From a virus, in the IMG/VR virus record IMGVR_UViG_3300036829_000172, positions 1-64,000 of that record: a stretch of DNA of 64,000 nucleotides. One strand, written 5' to 3'. A program made the translations under genes and the position numbers. The notes beneath the pieces were generated by a model. That model was not told where the DNA came from and did no database searches. It was given only the letters and a program-made list of their open reading frames with translations. Below, piece by piece: positions 27,723-35,814 of the stretch. How positions within the stretch are numbered: the first letter of the stretch is position 1; each line of letters starts with the position of its first letter.

Positions 27723-27949
27723 GTTTTGAACACCCCGTTGTTGTATGGGTGCTCGGTGACCGTGCGAACGATGATCTCGGGATCTTCCAGCGCACTGTTG
27801 CCCTTCTGAAGGTCGTGGTAGAAATCGAGCGCCTGCTGCTCAGTTGCCGCTGGTAGGTCCACCGTTTGCCATACCTTCTTACCGGCGGGATCGCGCACCC
27901 ACCGCCGGCAGCGGACGATGTATTCGGTCCATTGCTTCGCTTTAACCAT
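27719..27949 (-). CDS. Small protein between membrane protein and coupling ATPase
   Basis: 76 aa from ATG 27949 (MVKAKQWTEYIVRCRRWVRD...). The longer open frame upstream is a shadow of the membrane-protein gene. The content (KVWQTVDLPAATEQQALDFYHDLQKGNSALEDPEIIVRTV) suggests a compact alpha/beta fold. It ends in an overlap with the coupling ATPase and begins 11 bases after the membrane-protein stop, so the three are one translation unit. Function unknown. Confidence 0.68.
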   Translation of the reverse strand: MVKAKQWTEYIVRCRRWVRDPAGKKVWQTVDLPAATEQQALDFYHDLQKGNSALEDPEIIVRTVTEHPYNNGVFKT

Positions 27950-27960
27950 GTCGTGCGTCT

Positions 27961-28638
27961 CTAGCTGTGCCCGGCGAGGATGGTGGCGATGACCCCGCCG
28001 ATCATCCACACCGCTCCGAGCAGGCAGCCGGTTAACCCCCACAGGATCGGTCGGGTGGACTGCGTGCGGGTGTCGTGGTGGCCCAGGCCCAGGCCGCGTG
28101 CCAGTTCGCTGGTCATGGGCGGCGGCTGCGTCGGCCACCAGCCGGCCGACACGGCGAGCCAGCCGTTGAGGATTCCGTAGATGGCGGCGGCGGCGAACGC
28201 GGCGGGGATCTGCGCGATCAGCCACGGCGCGGCCAGCGTCGTCAGCAGTGAGCCGTTGGGCCAGTAGAGCAGCACCGTCAACACGCCGGTGCCGAACGCG
28301 GACCACAGCAGCACGGCGACCGGGTAGGAGGGCAGTTCGGCGGAGATCAGGTTGACGGTGCGCCGGTATATCAGCACACCCAGCGGCCAGCCGAGCGGGG
28401 CCAGGGCGGCGGCGGCGCCGATGATGACGGCCTCAGCGGGGGTGGGTTTGCGGATCCACAGCGGGCCGATGACGTTGTCGTCGGCGGGATCGGTGCCGGC
28501 TCCGGCGGCGTGGCGTTTACGGCGGCCGATCTGCTGGTTGAGCAGCTGCGCGCGGCGTTTCTGGATGTTGGTGAACGGGTGCTCCCGAAGCCAGGCGTGC
28601 CGCGTCTCGTCGTAGTAGTCGGGTTGCACCTCGCGCAT
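27961..28638 (-). CDS. Multi-spanning membrane protein, likely coupling-protein partner
   Basis: 225 aa from ATG 28638 with GAGG 7 bases upstream. The N-terminus is cytoplasmic and charged (DYYDETRHAWLREHPFTNIQKRR), then hydrophobic segments lie about at residues 70-90 (AVIIGAAAALAPLGWPLGV), 105-125, 135-175 and 205-225 (LTGCLLGAVWMIGGVIATIL). This could provide the membrane anchor missing from the VirD4-like ATPase two genes on. It is the first gene of the leftward unit and divergent from the T4SS operon. Confidence 0.7.
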   Translation of the reverse strand: MREVQPDYYDETRHAWLREHPFTNIQKRRAQLLNQQIGRRKRHAAGAGTDPADDNVIGPLWIRKPTPAEAVIIGAAAALAPLGWPLGVLIYRRTVNLISAELPSYPVAVLLWSAFGTGVLTVLLYWPNGSLLTTLAAPWLIAQIPAAFAAAAIYGILNGWLAVSAGWWPTQPPPMTSELARGLGLGHHDTRTQSTRPILWGLTGCLLGAVWMIGGVIATILAGHS

Positions 28639-28707
28639 CAGCACCTCACAGGGAAACACGTCTGTTTGTTTATTGTATTTCCTGACCGATTCTGCCACGA
28701 TAACCTG
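28639..28707. promoter_or_regulatory. Divergent A/T-rich promoter region between transfer operons
   Basis: This is the most A/T-rich short stretch of the region (GTTTGTTTATTGTATTTCC). On the minus strand TACAAT (28677-28672) is a good -10 hexamer, about 34 bases before ATG 28638. On the plus strand GATAAC lies 3 bases before ATG 28708, which would give a leaderless or near-leaderless message. The -35 elements are unclear. Confidence 0.45.
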
Positions 28708-28935
28708 ATGTATGGAACAGCGGTACTCGTGGCGCTGAGCATGATCGTGCTTGCGCCGCTGATGGTGGTGGTGATCGCGCGGCTGCAGGGCGGTCAGCCA
28801 GTCAGTGAACCGTATATCAACGCAGCACCGCCTGCGCCTGCCGCCGCGCCGCGCGTCTACCCGCGGCGCGCCGCGAGGCGTCTCGTACACCGAGGCGGTC
28901 AGCGGGTCACGCATCCGGCGTGGGGACCGCGGTGA
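28708..28935 (+). CDS. Small single-pass membrane protein, first of T4SS operon
   Basis: 75 aa from ATG 28708. Residues 4-24 are a strong membrane helix (TAVLVALSMIVLAPLMVVVIA), followed by a Pro/Ala-rich, then Arg-rich cytoplasmic or cell-wall tail (PRRAARRLVHRGGQR). It opens the rightward T4SS operon and overlaps the next gene as GTGA. No family recognised; small membrane proteins are common at the head of Gram-positive T4SS operons. Confidence 0.6.
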   Translation: MYGTAVLVALSMIVLAPLMVVVIARLQGGQPVSEPYINAAPPAPAAAPRVYPRRAARRLVHRGGQRVTHPAWGPR

Positions 28936-29885
28936 GCACACACACCGACGAGGACGAACAGGACGCCGTTTGGCTGGCGCGGCAGATGAGCGAAGACGAC
29001 GAGCTCACCGGCGTGCCCCAGCAGGAGCAGGAGGAGCCGCAACCGGAGCAACCGGAGCCTGTCGACCTCGACGACGACGACCACGACACCGAATCAGCCG
29101 ACGAACAGGCAGCCAAACCTGTTTCGCCGAGAGCGAAATTCATCGGCCTGGCGGCGGCCGGTGCGGCGGTCGTGCTGGCGGCTTCGGCGCTGTTCTACAC
29201 CGGAGGCTGCGAACCCGGCCGGACAACCGTGTCCCGCGAAGTCGCCGACCCGATCGCTACCGGCAAACCCGCGGCGCCGTCAGGACCGGCGACGCCCAGC
29301 CCGCAGACCGACCGTCCGCTGCCCTACACCGCCGACGCGTCCGGATCGTGCCCGGCCGGGTCAACATCCGCGCAGACCATGGACGGCGCCGACCCCCGCA
29401 ACGCGTTCGTCTGCGCGCGGGGCGGCCTGGACGGGCAGGTCATCAGCATCGAGCTGCCCAAAACCTTTGTGGTGACGGCGATCGTGCTGACGCCGGGCTG
29501 GGTCGGCAAGGACGCCTCCGGGACGGAGCAGTGGCCGCAGCACCGGGTGGTCAGCACCGTCCAATACACCTTCAACGACAGCGACGGCACGTTGATCACC
29601 CAGGAGACGCAGAACGTCCACGGTGAGGCGACGATCGCGGTGAAACGGGTGATGGCCTCACGGATGACGATGTTGATCCGGCAGACCGCGCGCCCACCGG
29701 CGCAACCACCGTCGACGGCACCGACACCTGCAGGCGGCCTGGACAGCATCCTGGGTGACCGCGCGCCGAGCGTGGCGCCGCTGCCGCAGGTGCCGATCTT
29801 CGGGCAATCCGCCACCGACACAGACCCGGCAGACGCGACATTCGCGATCTCCCGCCTGAAAATCATCGGCCACGAAGCGATCTAG
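28932..29885 (+). CDS. Membrane-anchored protein with discoidin-like extracellular domain
   Basis: 317 aa from GTG 28932 (GTGA overlap). Residues 1-65 are very acidic (EDEQD, QEQEEPQPEQPEPVDLDDDD), 70-90 form a membrane helix (FIGLAAAGAAVVLAASALFY), then a Pro/Thr linker. Residues about 120-235 look like a discoidin/F5-8-type glycan-binding sandwich (DPRNAFVCARGGLDGQVISI; TFVVTAIVLTPGWVGKD; GTEQWPQHRVVSTVQYTFND). The topology implies an exported domain that could contact wall glycans or the recipient surface during mating. It lies in the T4SS operon. Confidence 0.68.
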   Translation: MSTHTDEDEQDAVWLARQMSEDDELTGVPQQEQEEPQPEQPEPVDLDDDDHDTESADEQAAKPVSPRAKFIGLAAAGAAVVLAASALFYTGGCEPGRTTVSREVADPIATGKPAAPSGPATPSPQTDRPLPYTADASGSCPAGSTSAQTMDGADPRNAFVCARGGLDGQVISIELPKTFVVTAIVLTPGWVGKDASGTEQWPQHRVVSTVQYTFNDSDGTLITQETQNVHGEATIAVKRVMASRMTMLIRQTARPPAQPPSTAPTPAGGLDSILGDRAPSVAPLPQVPIFGQSATDTDPADATFAISRLKIIGHEAI

Positions 29886-29886
29886 C

Positions 29887-30540
29887 GTGTGCAGCCAATG
29901 CAGGCGGGACAGGCAGCAGCTACGGCGCGGCCTATGCCACGCCTGTTACGAACGAGCCCGGCGCAGCGGCGACATCCGCAGCAACCTGGTCGACGCCACC
30001 CCGGCCAAAGCAAAAATTGCGGAGCTGGTCGCCGCCGGCTGGGGGCAACGGCGCATCGCCAAACAAGCCGGTGTCAGCCGCAGCATGCTCATGTGGATCA
30101 TGCGGGGCCGTGCGGTGATCGCGGCGAAAACCTGTGACGCTATCTGCGCGCTGGAAGCGGAGCCGGACCCGGCGGCGATCGCGCACCGCGCGCTGTGTGA
30201 GGCGGGGATGCGGGGAGACTATGTGTCCCCGCAGCGTAAGTACCGTCATACGCGGGCTGCGCGCGAGAAGTGGGTGAAGAAGTGGATAGCCGAGGAACTG
30301 GACGTTGAGGAGCTGGCCGCCGAGCGCCGCACGGAGCGCCGCCTGCCGTTCCCTGAGCTCTACGCCGAGCTGCGCTATCACTGCGGACTCGCGGACTGGG
30401 AAATTGCCAAGCGCCTGGGCGTCCTCGACATGTCGCTGCTGCGCCGACTGGAGAACCACGGGATCAAGCCGACCCCCGAGTTCGTGACGATGTGCTGCGA
30501 CCTCAGACGCGAACAGCGCAAGGCTGCGCAATGCGCGTGA
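29887..30540 (+). CDS. Zinc-finger plus HTH DNA-binding regulator
   Basis: 217 aa, GTG start one base after the preceding TAG. Residues 2-20 hold CSQC...CHAC, a zinc finger, then a helix-turn-helix (AELVAAGWGQRRIAKQAGVSRSMLMWIMRG, residues 45-75), and a second HTH-like block near the end (LADWEIAKRLGVLDMSLLRRLENHG). The combination suggests a transcription factor, perhaps controlling the transfer operon in which it lies. It overlaps the TcpC-like gene by 10 bases. Confidence 0.7.
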   Translation: MCSQCRRDRQQLRRGLCHACYERARRSGDIRSNLVDATPAKAKIAELVAAGWGQRRIAKQAGVSRSMLMWIMRGRAVIAAKTCDAICALEAEPDPAAIAHRALCEAGMRGDYVSPQRKYRHTRAAREKWVKKWIAEELDVEELAAERRTERRLPFPELYAELRYHCGLADWEIAKRLGVLDMSLLRRLENHGIKPTPEFVTMCCDLRREQRKAAQCA

Positions 30541-31454
30541 ACAAGACGTGGCGGCAACGGCTGTCCACGTCGAAGTCGACCGGCGGGAAGTGGGGCATCT
30601 ACGTCATGGCGGCGCTCGGCGCGCTGGCCGGCCTGCACCTGGTGTGGCAGGTCCTGTTCGGGTCGCCGACCGACGTCGCAGCCGTCGCCCGCACCGCAGT
30701 CAACAAAGCCGCCGTCGTCAGCTCATTCGCCCAGGACTACGTGTCCGTGTGGCTCACCGCCACCGCGCAAGACACCGCAAGCCTGGCGCAGTTCGTGTCG
30801 CTGCCGTCCAACGACATGGCGTTGCCGCCCACACCGGCGGTGGTGATCACCTCACCCACCGTCGTCGCCGCCACCTATGAGGGTCTGACAGGCCGCGACG
30901 GGCAAAGCGAACTGTGGTCGGTCGTGGTCGGGGTGACGCAGCGGGCGTGGGAGTCCGCGCCGCCCGACCGGGCGCTGTACCGGGTGCCGGTCCTGTGGTC
31001 GCGGTTCGGGCCGCGGGCGGCGAGCCTACCGGCGCGGATCGGCGGCCCCGGTCCGGGGGCGGACCTGCCGACCGCCTACCCGGCCACGCCTGGACCGTCG
31101 GACCCCGTGTTCACGATGGTGTCAGGTTTCATGACCGCATATCTGACGTCAGCCGGGGCGGTGGACCGCTACGTCACCACCGATTCGCTGATCACCGGGT
31201 TGGGCGACGCCTACCAGAGCGTCACGGTGACGTCGCTGCGGGCCGCGCAACAGCCCGCAGCCAAACCCGCAGACGGGCAGGCCGTTGCGGTGCTGGCCCA
31301 GGTCGACGCGCTCACCGCGCAATACGCCCACGTCTATCTGAGCTATCCGCTGACGCTGCGCGGCGTCGGCGGCAGCTGGTCAGTCGCTGCGATCGACCCC
31401 GTACCAGCGATGGCGCACGACGACGCGCCCGCACCCGTCGATGACCCCCACTAA
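30531..31454 (+). CDS. TcpC/VirB8-like T4SS protein
   Basis: 307 aa from ATG 30531. Short basic N-terminus, membrane helix at about 22-43 (GIYVMAALGALAGLHLVWQVLF), then an extracellular region with two NTF2-like halves (residues 50-180 and 190-295; FVSLPSNDMAL.., FMTAYLTSAGAVDRYVTTDS.. LTAQYAHVYLSYPLTLRGVGGSW). This is the TcpC layout of Gram-positive conjugation systems, which correspond to VirB8 and scaffold the channel. Position upstream of the VirB4-like ATPase fits. Confidence 0.78.
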   Translation: MRVNKTWRQRLSTSKSTGGKWGIYVMAALGALAGLHLVWQVLFGSPTDVAAVARTAVNKAAVVSSFAQDYVSVWLTATAQDTASLAQFVSLPSNDMALPPTPAVVITSPTVVAATYEGLTGRDGQSELWSVVVGVTQRAWESAPPDRALYRVPVLWSRFGPRAASLPARIGGPGPGADLPTAYPATPGPSDPVFTMVSGFMTAYLTSAGAVDRYVTTDSLITGLGDAYQSVTVTSLRAAQQPAAKPADGQAVAVLAQVDALTAQYAHVYLSYPLTLRGVGGSWSVAAIDPVPAMAHDDAPAPVDDPH

Positions 31455-31466
31455 AGGAGCAACAAA

Positions 31467-31682
31467 ATGCCCAATTTCGCGCCACGCCAAATCTTCATCG
31501 CCCACGAGAGCCTGTGGAACGCGATGCAGCGTTGGGCCGCCGACCACAACTTCCACCTGGACCGCATACCCGACGGGGCCGACGAAAACGGGGTTCCGTT
31601 TTTCCGCGAGGACAAGCCGGAAACCGAATGCCCGCAGTGCGGGCACACCCCGACCTACAGTTTCATGTCGAAAACCATCTAG
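31467..31682 (+). CDS. Small zinc-ribbon protein in T4SS operon
   Basis: 71 aa, ATG 31467 with AAAGGAG 7 bases upstream. Mostly folded with WNAMQRWAADHNFHLDRIPD and a C-terminal CPQCGHTPTYSF, a half zinc ribbon. Function unknown. It is followed 8 bases later by the first of two duplicated membrane micro-proteins. Confidence 0.65.
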   Translation: MPNFAPRQIFIAHESLWNAMQRWAADHNFHLDRIPDGADENGVPFFREDKPETECPQCGHTPTYSFMSKTI

Positions 31683-31690
31683 GAGGAAAA

Positions 31691-31867
31691 ATGATTGTTC
31701 AGACTCTGGCGGCCGGTGATCTGTTCACCGGCATCTCATCCATGTGGAAGGAGATGATGGCGCCGCTGGATCCCGTCGTCGTCGGCACAGTCGTGCTCTT
31801 CGTCGTCGTGACGGCGTTAGCGGTTGGCCACGGCATTTGGCGCGCAAAGAAGGAGCGGGGCAAATGA
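31691..31867 (+). CDS. Membrane micro-protein, first tandem copy
   Basis: 58 aa from ATG 31691 behind a near-perfect AGGAGGAAAA. The first 13 residues (MIVQTLAAGDLFT) are identical to the next gene, and the first 40 bases are identical in DNA. One membrane helix (VVVGTVVLFVVVTALAVGHGIW, residues 27-48) and a basic tail (RAKKERGK). T4SS pilin-like or channel subunits are often small membrane proteins at this position, between the VirB8- and VirB4-like genes; that role is only a guess. Ends in an ATGA overlap. Confidence 0.72.
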   Translation: MIVQTLAAGDLFTGISSMWKEMMAPLDPVVVGTVVLFVVVTALAVGHGIWRAKKERGK

Positions 31868-31903
31868 TTGTTCAGACTCTGGCGGCCGGTGATCTGTTCA
31901 CCG
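31691..31903. repeat. 40-bp identical gene starts (tandem duplication)
   Basis: The 40 bases from each ATG (31691-31730 and 31864-31903) are identical, and downstream similarity decays at once except for SMW. The sharp boundary suggests gene conversion or selection on the translation-initiation region rather than simple whole-gene duplication. Confidence 0.9.
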
Positions 31904-32136
31904 CCATCCCGTCGATGTGGAACGACGCGAGGGTGCCGCTCGCCATCGTGGTGATCGCGATCGGCGCAATCATTGCGGCATCGAAGCTAAGCAAAGGGGT
32001 AGGGACCGCGATCGGATTGTTCATCGCGGCCGCCGTTCTCGCCGCGTTGGTCATCGGCAGCTCCGGCCTGGTCGCCACGATCAAACAGACCACCGATGTT
32101 CACGGCGGACTGACCGTCGGCCAATATGGCCGCTGA
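31864..32136 (+). CDS. Membrane micro-protein, second tandem copy (pilin-like candidate)
   Basis: 90 aa. It shares MIVQTLAAGDLFT and SMW with the gene before it, then has two membrane helices (LAIVVIAIGAIIAASKL, 24-40; AIGLFIAAAVLAALVIGSSGLVATI, 46-70), separated by a short loop with KGVG. Two close helices with a small loop are the layout of VirB2/TrbC-like pilins and of the small membrane subunits in actinobacterial T4SS, so this is the best pilin candidate here. No signal-peptidase site is obvious. Confidence 0.7.
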   Translation: MIVQTLAAGDLFTAIPSMWNDARVPLAIVVIAIGAIIAASKLSKGVGTAIGLFIAAAVLAALVIGSSGLVATIKQTTDVHGGLTVGQYGR

Positions 32137-32380
32137 CGTCGTGCCTGGCGACGAGGACGCCGCCTGGAATCGGCGCTTGGCGGACGAGTTCGGGTTATGC
32201 GTCCCCGCGGGCGTGCCGGGTTTCCCGTACGACGGCGGCGCGACCGGCACCGGGAAACGCATCGACGCCTACGACGAGCGGAAGCGCCGGAGACCCACCA
32301 CCGAGGAACAGCAGGCCATCGAGGCCGCCGAACAATGGGCCGACTCCCTTCCACCAGACGATCCAGACGACGATGACTGA
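32126..32380 (+). CDS. Small soluble protein ahead of the VirB4-like gene
   Basis: 84 aa, overlapping the preceding gene by 11 bases and the VirB4-like gene by 8. Charged and soluble (NRRLADEFGLCVPAGVPGFPYDG; DERKRRRPTTEEQQAIEAAEQWADSLPPDDPDDDD), with an acidic C-terminus. No family recognised; likely a T4SS accessory by operon context. Confidence 0.65.
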   Translation: MAADVVPGDEDAAWNRRLADEFGLCVPAGVPGFPYDGGATGTGKRIDAYDERKRRRPTTEEQQAIEAAEQWADSLPPDDPDDDD

Positions 32381-35138
32381 GACTGCCCGGGTATTCACCG
32401 ACGTCAGGGACTTCCCGATATACATCTCGCACATGGACGACCAGACGCGGATCTGGTTCGCCCCCTACCGGGTGTGGGACGGCGCGGTCGCGGTGCTGGG
32501 TCTGATCGGCACCGCCACAGCGATGTATCACTGGCTGAACTCTGGGCATGTGCTGGTGGTCGGCCTGCTAGGGCTCGCGCTGACCGGACTGGCGACGTGG
32601 GTGGCGCGGTTCATGCCGATCAGCCGCCCCAGCCCGGCCTACCGGGTGTGGTGGCTGCTGACGGCGCTGTTCGCCAACCAGAGACGCGCCGCCGTCGACG
32701 GTAGGCGTGATCCGTGGCTGTCGCCACCGAAGGCGGTGATCGACAACCTGGTGTTCACCCAGGGCGGGGTGTGGGCCGAGTTCCTGCTGACGGGTCAGCC
32801 GGGCGGGATGCTGCCCTACGACCGGAAACGGGCCATCGCGAAAGGTCATCGGCCGCTGGTGCGTCAGCTGCCCAGCGGCATCGTCTTGTGGGGGGTATGC
32901 GTGCCCGTCAGCCCGCGCCGGATCAAGCAGCGGATGCTGGCGGGCTACCAGGACCGCGGCGGGTGGGTGGGCGAAGTCCGCGCATGGGACGACGTCCTCG
33001 CGGTCGAACCGTATTGGGAGGTGGTGTTCGGTGTGCGGGTGCCGGTCGATGCGGGGATGGCCGGGCGCAGCAGCACCGGCGGCCTGGCGAAAACCTGGAA
33101 AACGATCGTGGGCGCCGACCCCGACGACCCGGGGACGCTGACGGGCTACCGCGAGTTCGCGGAGGAAATACGCGCGAAAATCCCGCCGCAGTTCGAGCCC
33201 ACCCCGGCCACTCCACGCCAGATTCGCTGGCTGTACCACCGCCACGTCACCCGCGGAGCCGACGACAGCCCGTTCCCGCACGGGCCGGGCGGACCTGACC
33301 GGCTCACCACAGCCGACTTCGCCGGCATGGCCGCGCAGTTCGATGAAGGCGACCAGTCCGGCCGCGTCGCGCACCGCTCATGGCTGCGGCGACGGCTGCC
33401 GTCACTGTCGCCGATCCTGCGGATCAACGACAGCTACCAGGCGCTGCTCCCGGTCGAACAGCTGCCCCGCCAAGGCCTCGCGCATCCCGGCGCTGAATAT
33501 CTCCTGTCGGTCTACGACGTGGACACCGACACCCAGGTCGACTGGTTTCACTACGTCAACACCCGGTCGCGGGAGAAGGCGTTGGCGCGTGTCGACCGGG
33601 CACAACGCAACCTTGACGATCAGGCGTTCCAGCGGGCCGGGCACCGCGCAAGCAACAACGACCTGGCAGCCCGCTACGAATCCGGCGAGGACTACAACAC
33701 CGAACTGGAAGCCTCCACCCTGGAACGCGAAACCGAATGGACGACGGTCATCGCGATCGGATCAGAGTCGGCTCAGACCACCACGTTCGCGGCGCGGGGG
33801 CTGCGCACCCACATGGGTGAGGAACTGGAAATGACCCTCGGCCAGCCGCGCGGCGCGCAGCGGGCGCTGTGGCAGCTGGGTGCGACAGGCAGCGAGCAAC
33901 GCGCACCGACCAGCCAGTACGGTCAGCCGACCACCACTAACCACTGGGCTCGCTTCGCCCCGCTCGCCTCAGCCGAGTTGGGCAACGACACCGGCATCCT
34001 GCTCGCCCGCAACCTGTCCACGCTGCGGCCGGGACCTGTCTTCGTCGACCTGGAAGGCAGCACCGAACGCCGCGACGCGCCGGGCATGCTGTGGATCGGG
34101 CCGCCCGGCGGCGGGAAATCGCAAGGCGTCAAACGCATCGTCGACGGGCTGATCAAACGCGGATCGCAGGTGTCGATCATCGACCCGGGCACCATGCGTG
34201 AATGGGGTCCAGCGCTAGCCCACCACGGCGACGCGGTCGCGGTGCTCGACCCCACCAGCGGTGAATGGTCACTCGACCCCCTGCGCCTGTTCCCCCGCCG
34301 GGTCGCCGTCGAACACACCCTCGACCACCTCCTGCCGCTGATCGGGGTGGAACCAGACTCAGTCGTGGCCGGGCAACTGCGGCGGCTGCTGCGCGACGAA
34401 CGCATCGGTTCCCTCGGCGCGCTAGTACGGCACCTGAACACCACCACCGAATACACCGAGCTGACCGCAAAGCTCAACGCGTGGGCGGAGATCGACTACC
34501 TGCGCGCCGTGTTCAATGACACCCTGCCCGCGCCGCCGATCGCGGAGAAGGACGCGGTGATCTGGCTGACCGCGGACCTCGAGCTGCCGAACACCAGCGA
34601 AACCGACAATGTGCACCTGTACCGTCGCCAGTCCCCCCGCGCCCGCGCCGGGCTGGCCGTGTACGGGCTGATCGCGTCGCTGACGCGGCTGACCTACACG
34701 GGGCCGACGCGGCGCGGCGGGTTCGGCTGGCTGGTCTGCGAGGAGGCCCGCACCTATCTGGCGTCACCGGTCGGGCGGGAGGACGCGCAGCGGATCGTCA
34801 CCCAAGGCCGAAAGGAACATTATGGTTTGATCGCGATCTCGCAGCACATCGAGGACTTCGCCGGGATACCGACCCAGGACCTGCCGATGCGGGTCATCAC
34901 CCCGTTCAAGGCGACCGAACGTGAATACGCGCGGGCTACATTCGCCCGGATGGGTATCGACCCCGACGAATACCCCGACGTGCTGGAAACCCGCACAGTC
35001 AAGGACCGCGGCTACGCCTACTTCATCGACCACCTCGGCCGCGCCGGGCTCATCGACCTGCTGGCGCCGGTGCAGCAGGAGCTGCGTGACGCGTTCGACA
35101 CCCGCCGCCTGGGGAACCTAGCGCGTGAGGTGTCATGA
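32373..35138 (+). CDS. VirB4-like T4SS ATPase
   Basis: 921 aa from ATG 32373 (MTETARVFTDVRDF). The longer open frame upstream is out of the operon's coding logic. Two membrane helices near residues 34-78 (VLGLIGTATAMYHW; VLVVGLLGLALTGLATWV) form the N-terminal anchor seen in actinobacterial VirB4 proteins. The middle has SREKALARVDRAQ. The C-terminal AAA domain has Walker A WIGPPGGGKSQG at about 576 and Walker B-like WLVCEEARTYL near 795. VirB4 powers assembly and substrate transfer of the channel. The stop overlaps the next ATG. Confidence 0.88.
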   Translation: MTETARVFTDVRDFPIYISHMDDQTRIWFAPYRVWDGAVAVLGLIGTATAMYHWLNSGHVLVVGLLGLALTGLATWVARFMPISRPSPAYRVWWLLTALFANQRRAAVDGRRDPWLSPPKAVIDNLVFTQGGVWAEFLLTGQPGGMLPYDRKRAIAKGHRPLVRQLPSGIVLWGVCVPVSPRRIKQRMLAGYQDRGGWVGEVRAWDDVLAVEPYWEVVFGVRVPVDAGMAGRSSTGGLAKTWKTIVGADPDDPGTLTGYREFAEEIRAKIPPQFEPTPATPRQIRWLYHRHVTRGADDSPFPHGPGGPDRLTTADFAGMAAQFDEGDQSGRVAHRSWLRRRLPSLSPILRINDSYQALLPVEQLPRQGLAHPGAEYLLSVYDVDTDTQVDWFHYVNTRSREKALARVDRAQRNLDDQAFQRAGHRASNNDLAARYESGEDYNTELEASTLERETEWTTVIAIGSESAQTTTFAARGLRTHMGEELEMTLGQPRGAQRALWQLGATGSEQRAPTSQYGQPTTTNHWARFAPLASAELGNDTGILLARNLSTLRPGPVFVDLEGSTERRDAPGMLWIGPPGGGKSQGVKRIVDGLIKRGSQVSIIDPGTMREWGPALAHHGDAVAVLDPTSGEWSLDPLRLFPRRVAVEHTLDHLLPLIGVEPDSVVAGQLRRLLRDERIGSLGALVRHLNTTTEYTELTAKLNAWAEIDYLRAVFNDTLPAPPIAEKDAVIWLTADLELPNTSETDNVHLYRRQSPRARAGLAVYGLIASLTRLTYTGPTRRGGFGWLVCEEARTYLASPVGREDAQRIVTQGRKEHYGLIAISQHIEDFAGIPTQDLPMRVITPFKATEREYARATFARMGIDPDEYPDVLETRTVKDRGYAYFIDHLGRAGLIDLLAPVQQELRDAFDTRRLGNLAREVS

Positions 35139-35275
35139 ACCGCGAGATCACATGCGCTCATCCTTTATTGGCGCCGGAATCAGTCGCACGCGGCTACTGC
35201 GAAGCATGTTTTCAAGCCGCAAAGCCAGCGGACTGGCCGTCGACGATGCGATGGAAAGGTGAGGAGTTTTCATGA
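35135..35275 (+). CDS. Micro-protein with Cys/His cluster
   Basis: 46 aa (MNREITCAHPLLAPESVARG...), ATG overlapping the VirB4 stop and TGA overlapping the next ATG. CAHP...GYCEACF gives one candidate zinc site. The double translational coupling is the main support. Confidence 0.6.
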   Translation: MNREITCAHPLLAPESVARGYCEACFQAAKPADWPSTMRWKGEEFS

Positions 35276-35508
35276 CCGCTGGGCGGGTGTACGGGGTGTA
35301 CGGGGAGTGCTCCTGCGGTCACCCGCTGGACGGGCAGTGCGAAAATGCGGACTGCGAGAAACGTGACTGCTTGTGCACCTACTACGTGACGGTGGTGCGT
35401 TGCGGATGCGGGGCTGACGGCGACGACTTGTGGCGCAACGTGTTCCACGCCATGAACGTCACCCGCTGCCAACGATGCGGCAATGAGTGGTGGGGCTGGA
35501 ACCTGTGA
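35272..35508 (+). CDS. Cys-rich small protein (zinc-binding)
   Basis: 78 aa with eleven Cys: CSCGHPLDGQC, CEKRDCLC, CGCGADG and CQRCGNEWW. The spacing suggests two zinc ribbons. Start ATG 35272 overlaps the previous gene. The run of such genes behind VirB4 suggests a family of transfer accessory or regulatory proteins. Function unknown. Confidence 0.68.
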   Translation: MTAGRVYGVYGECSCGHPLDGQCENADCEKRDCLCTYYVTVVRCGCGADGDDLWRNVFHAMNVTRCQRCGNEWWGWNL

Positions 35509-35521
35509 TGGAGGAGCGAGA

Positions 35522-35680
35522 ATGATGCATCGACTGACCTGCCCGGTCTGCAATCCGCTGGCGAAACGTCGGCGGCGCCGGTTCGTGGCCCGCGTACAGG
35601 CCGACGGTCACATCGAGTTCATGCGCCTGCTGGCGGAGCAATGCCGCGCCGCCGGGGCCGCGAAGGGATTGAAGCGATGA
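35522..35680 (+). CDS. Small basic CxxC protein
   Basis: 52 aa starting at ATG 35522 (ATG 35525 also possible) behind GGAGGAG. LTCPVCNPLAKRRRRRF gives a CxxC next to a basic patch that could bind nucleic acid; the rest is helical (HIEFMRLLAEQCRAAGAAKG). Its stop overlaps the next ATG. Confidence 0.6.
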   Translation: MMHRLTCPVCNPLAKRRRRRFVARVQADGHIEFMRLLAEQCRAAGAAKGLKR

Positions 35681-35814
35681 CGACCACGGAGGTCAGCGAC
35701 TTCGTCAACCGGGATATGGCGCTGTGCGCGGCGGCGTTAGACCACGGTCGTGATGTCCTCATCCGCGCTGTCGAGATGATCAGGGATGCCGAGAGGAACG
35801 CTAGGCAGTCATGA
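35677..35814 (+). CDS. Small helical protein
   Basis: 45 aa (MTTTEVSDFVNRDMALCAAA...), ATGA-coupled on both sides. It is entirely helical in appearance and carries no motif. Reality rests on coupling and on absence of any other reading frame between its neighbours. Confidence 0.55.
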   Translation: MTTTEVSDFVNRDMALCAAALDHGRDVLIRAVEMIRDAERNARQS

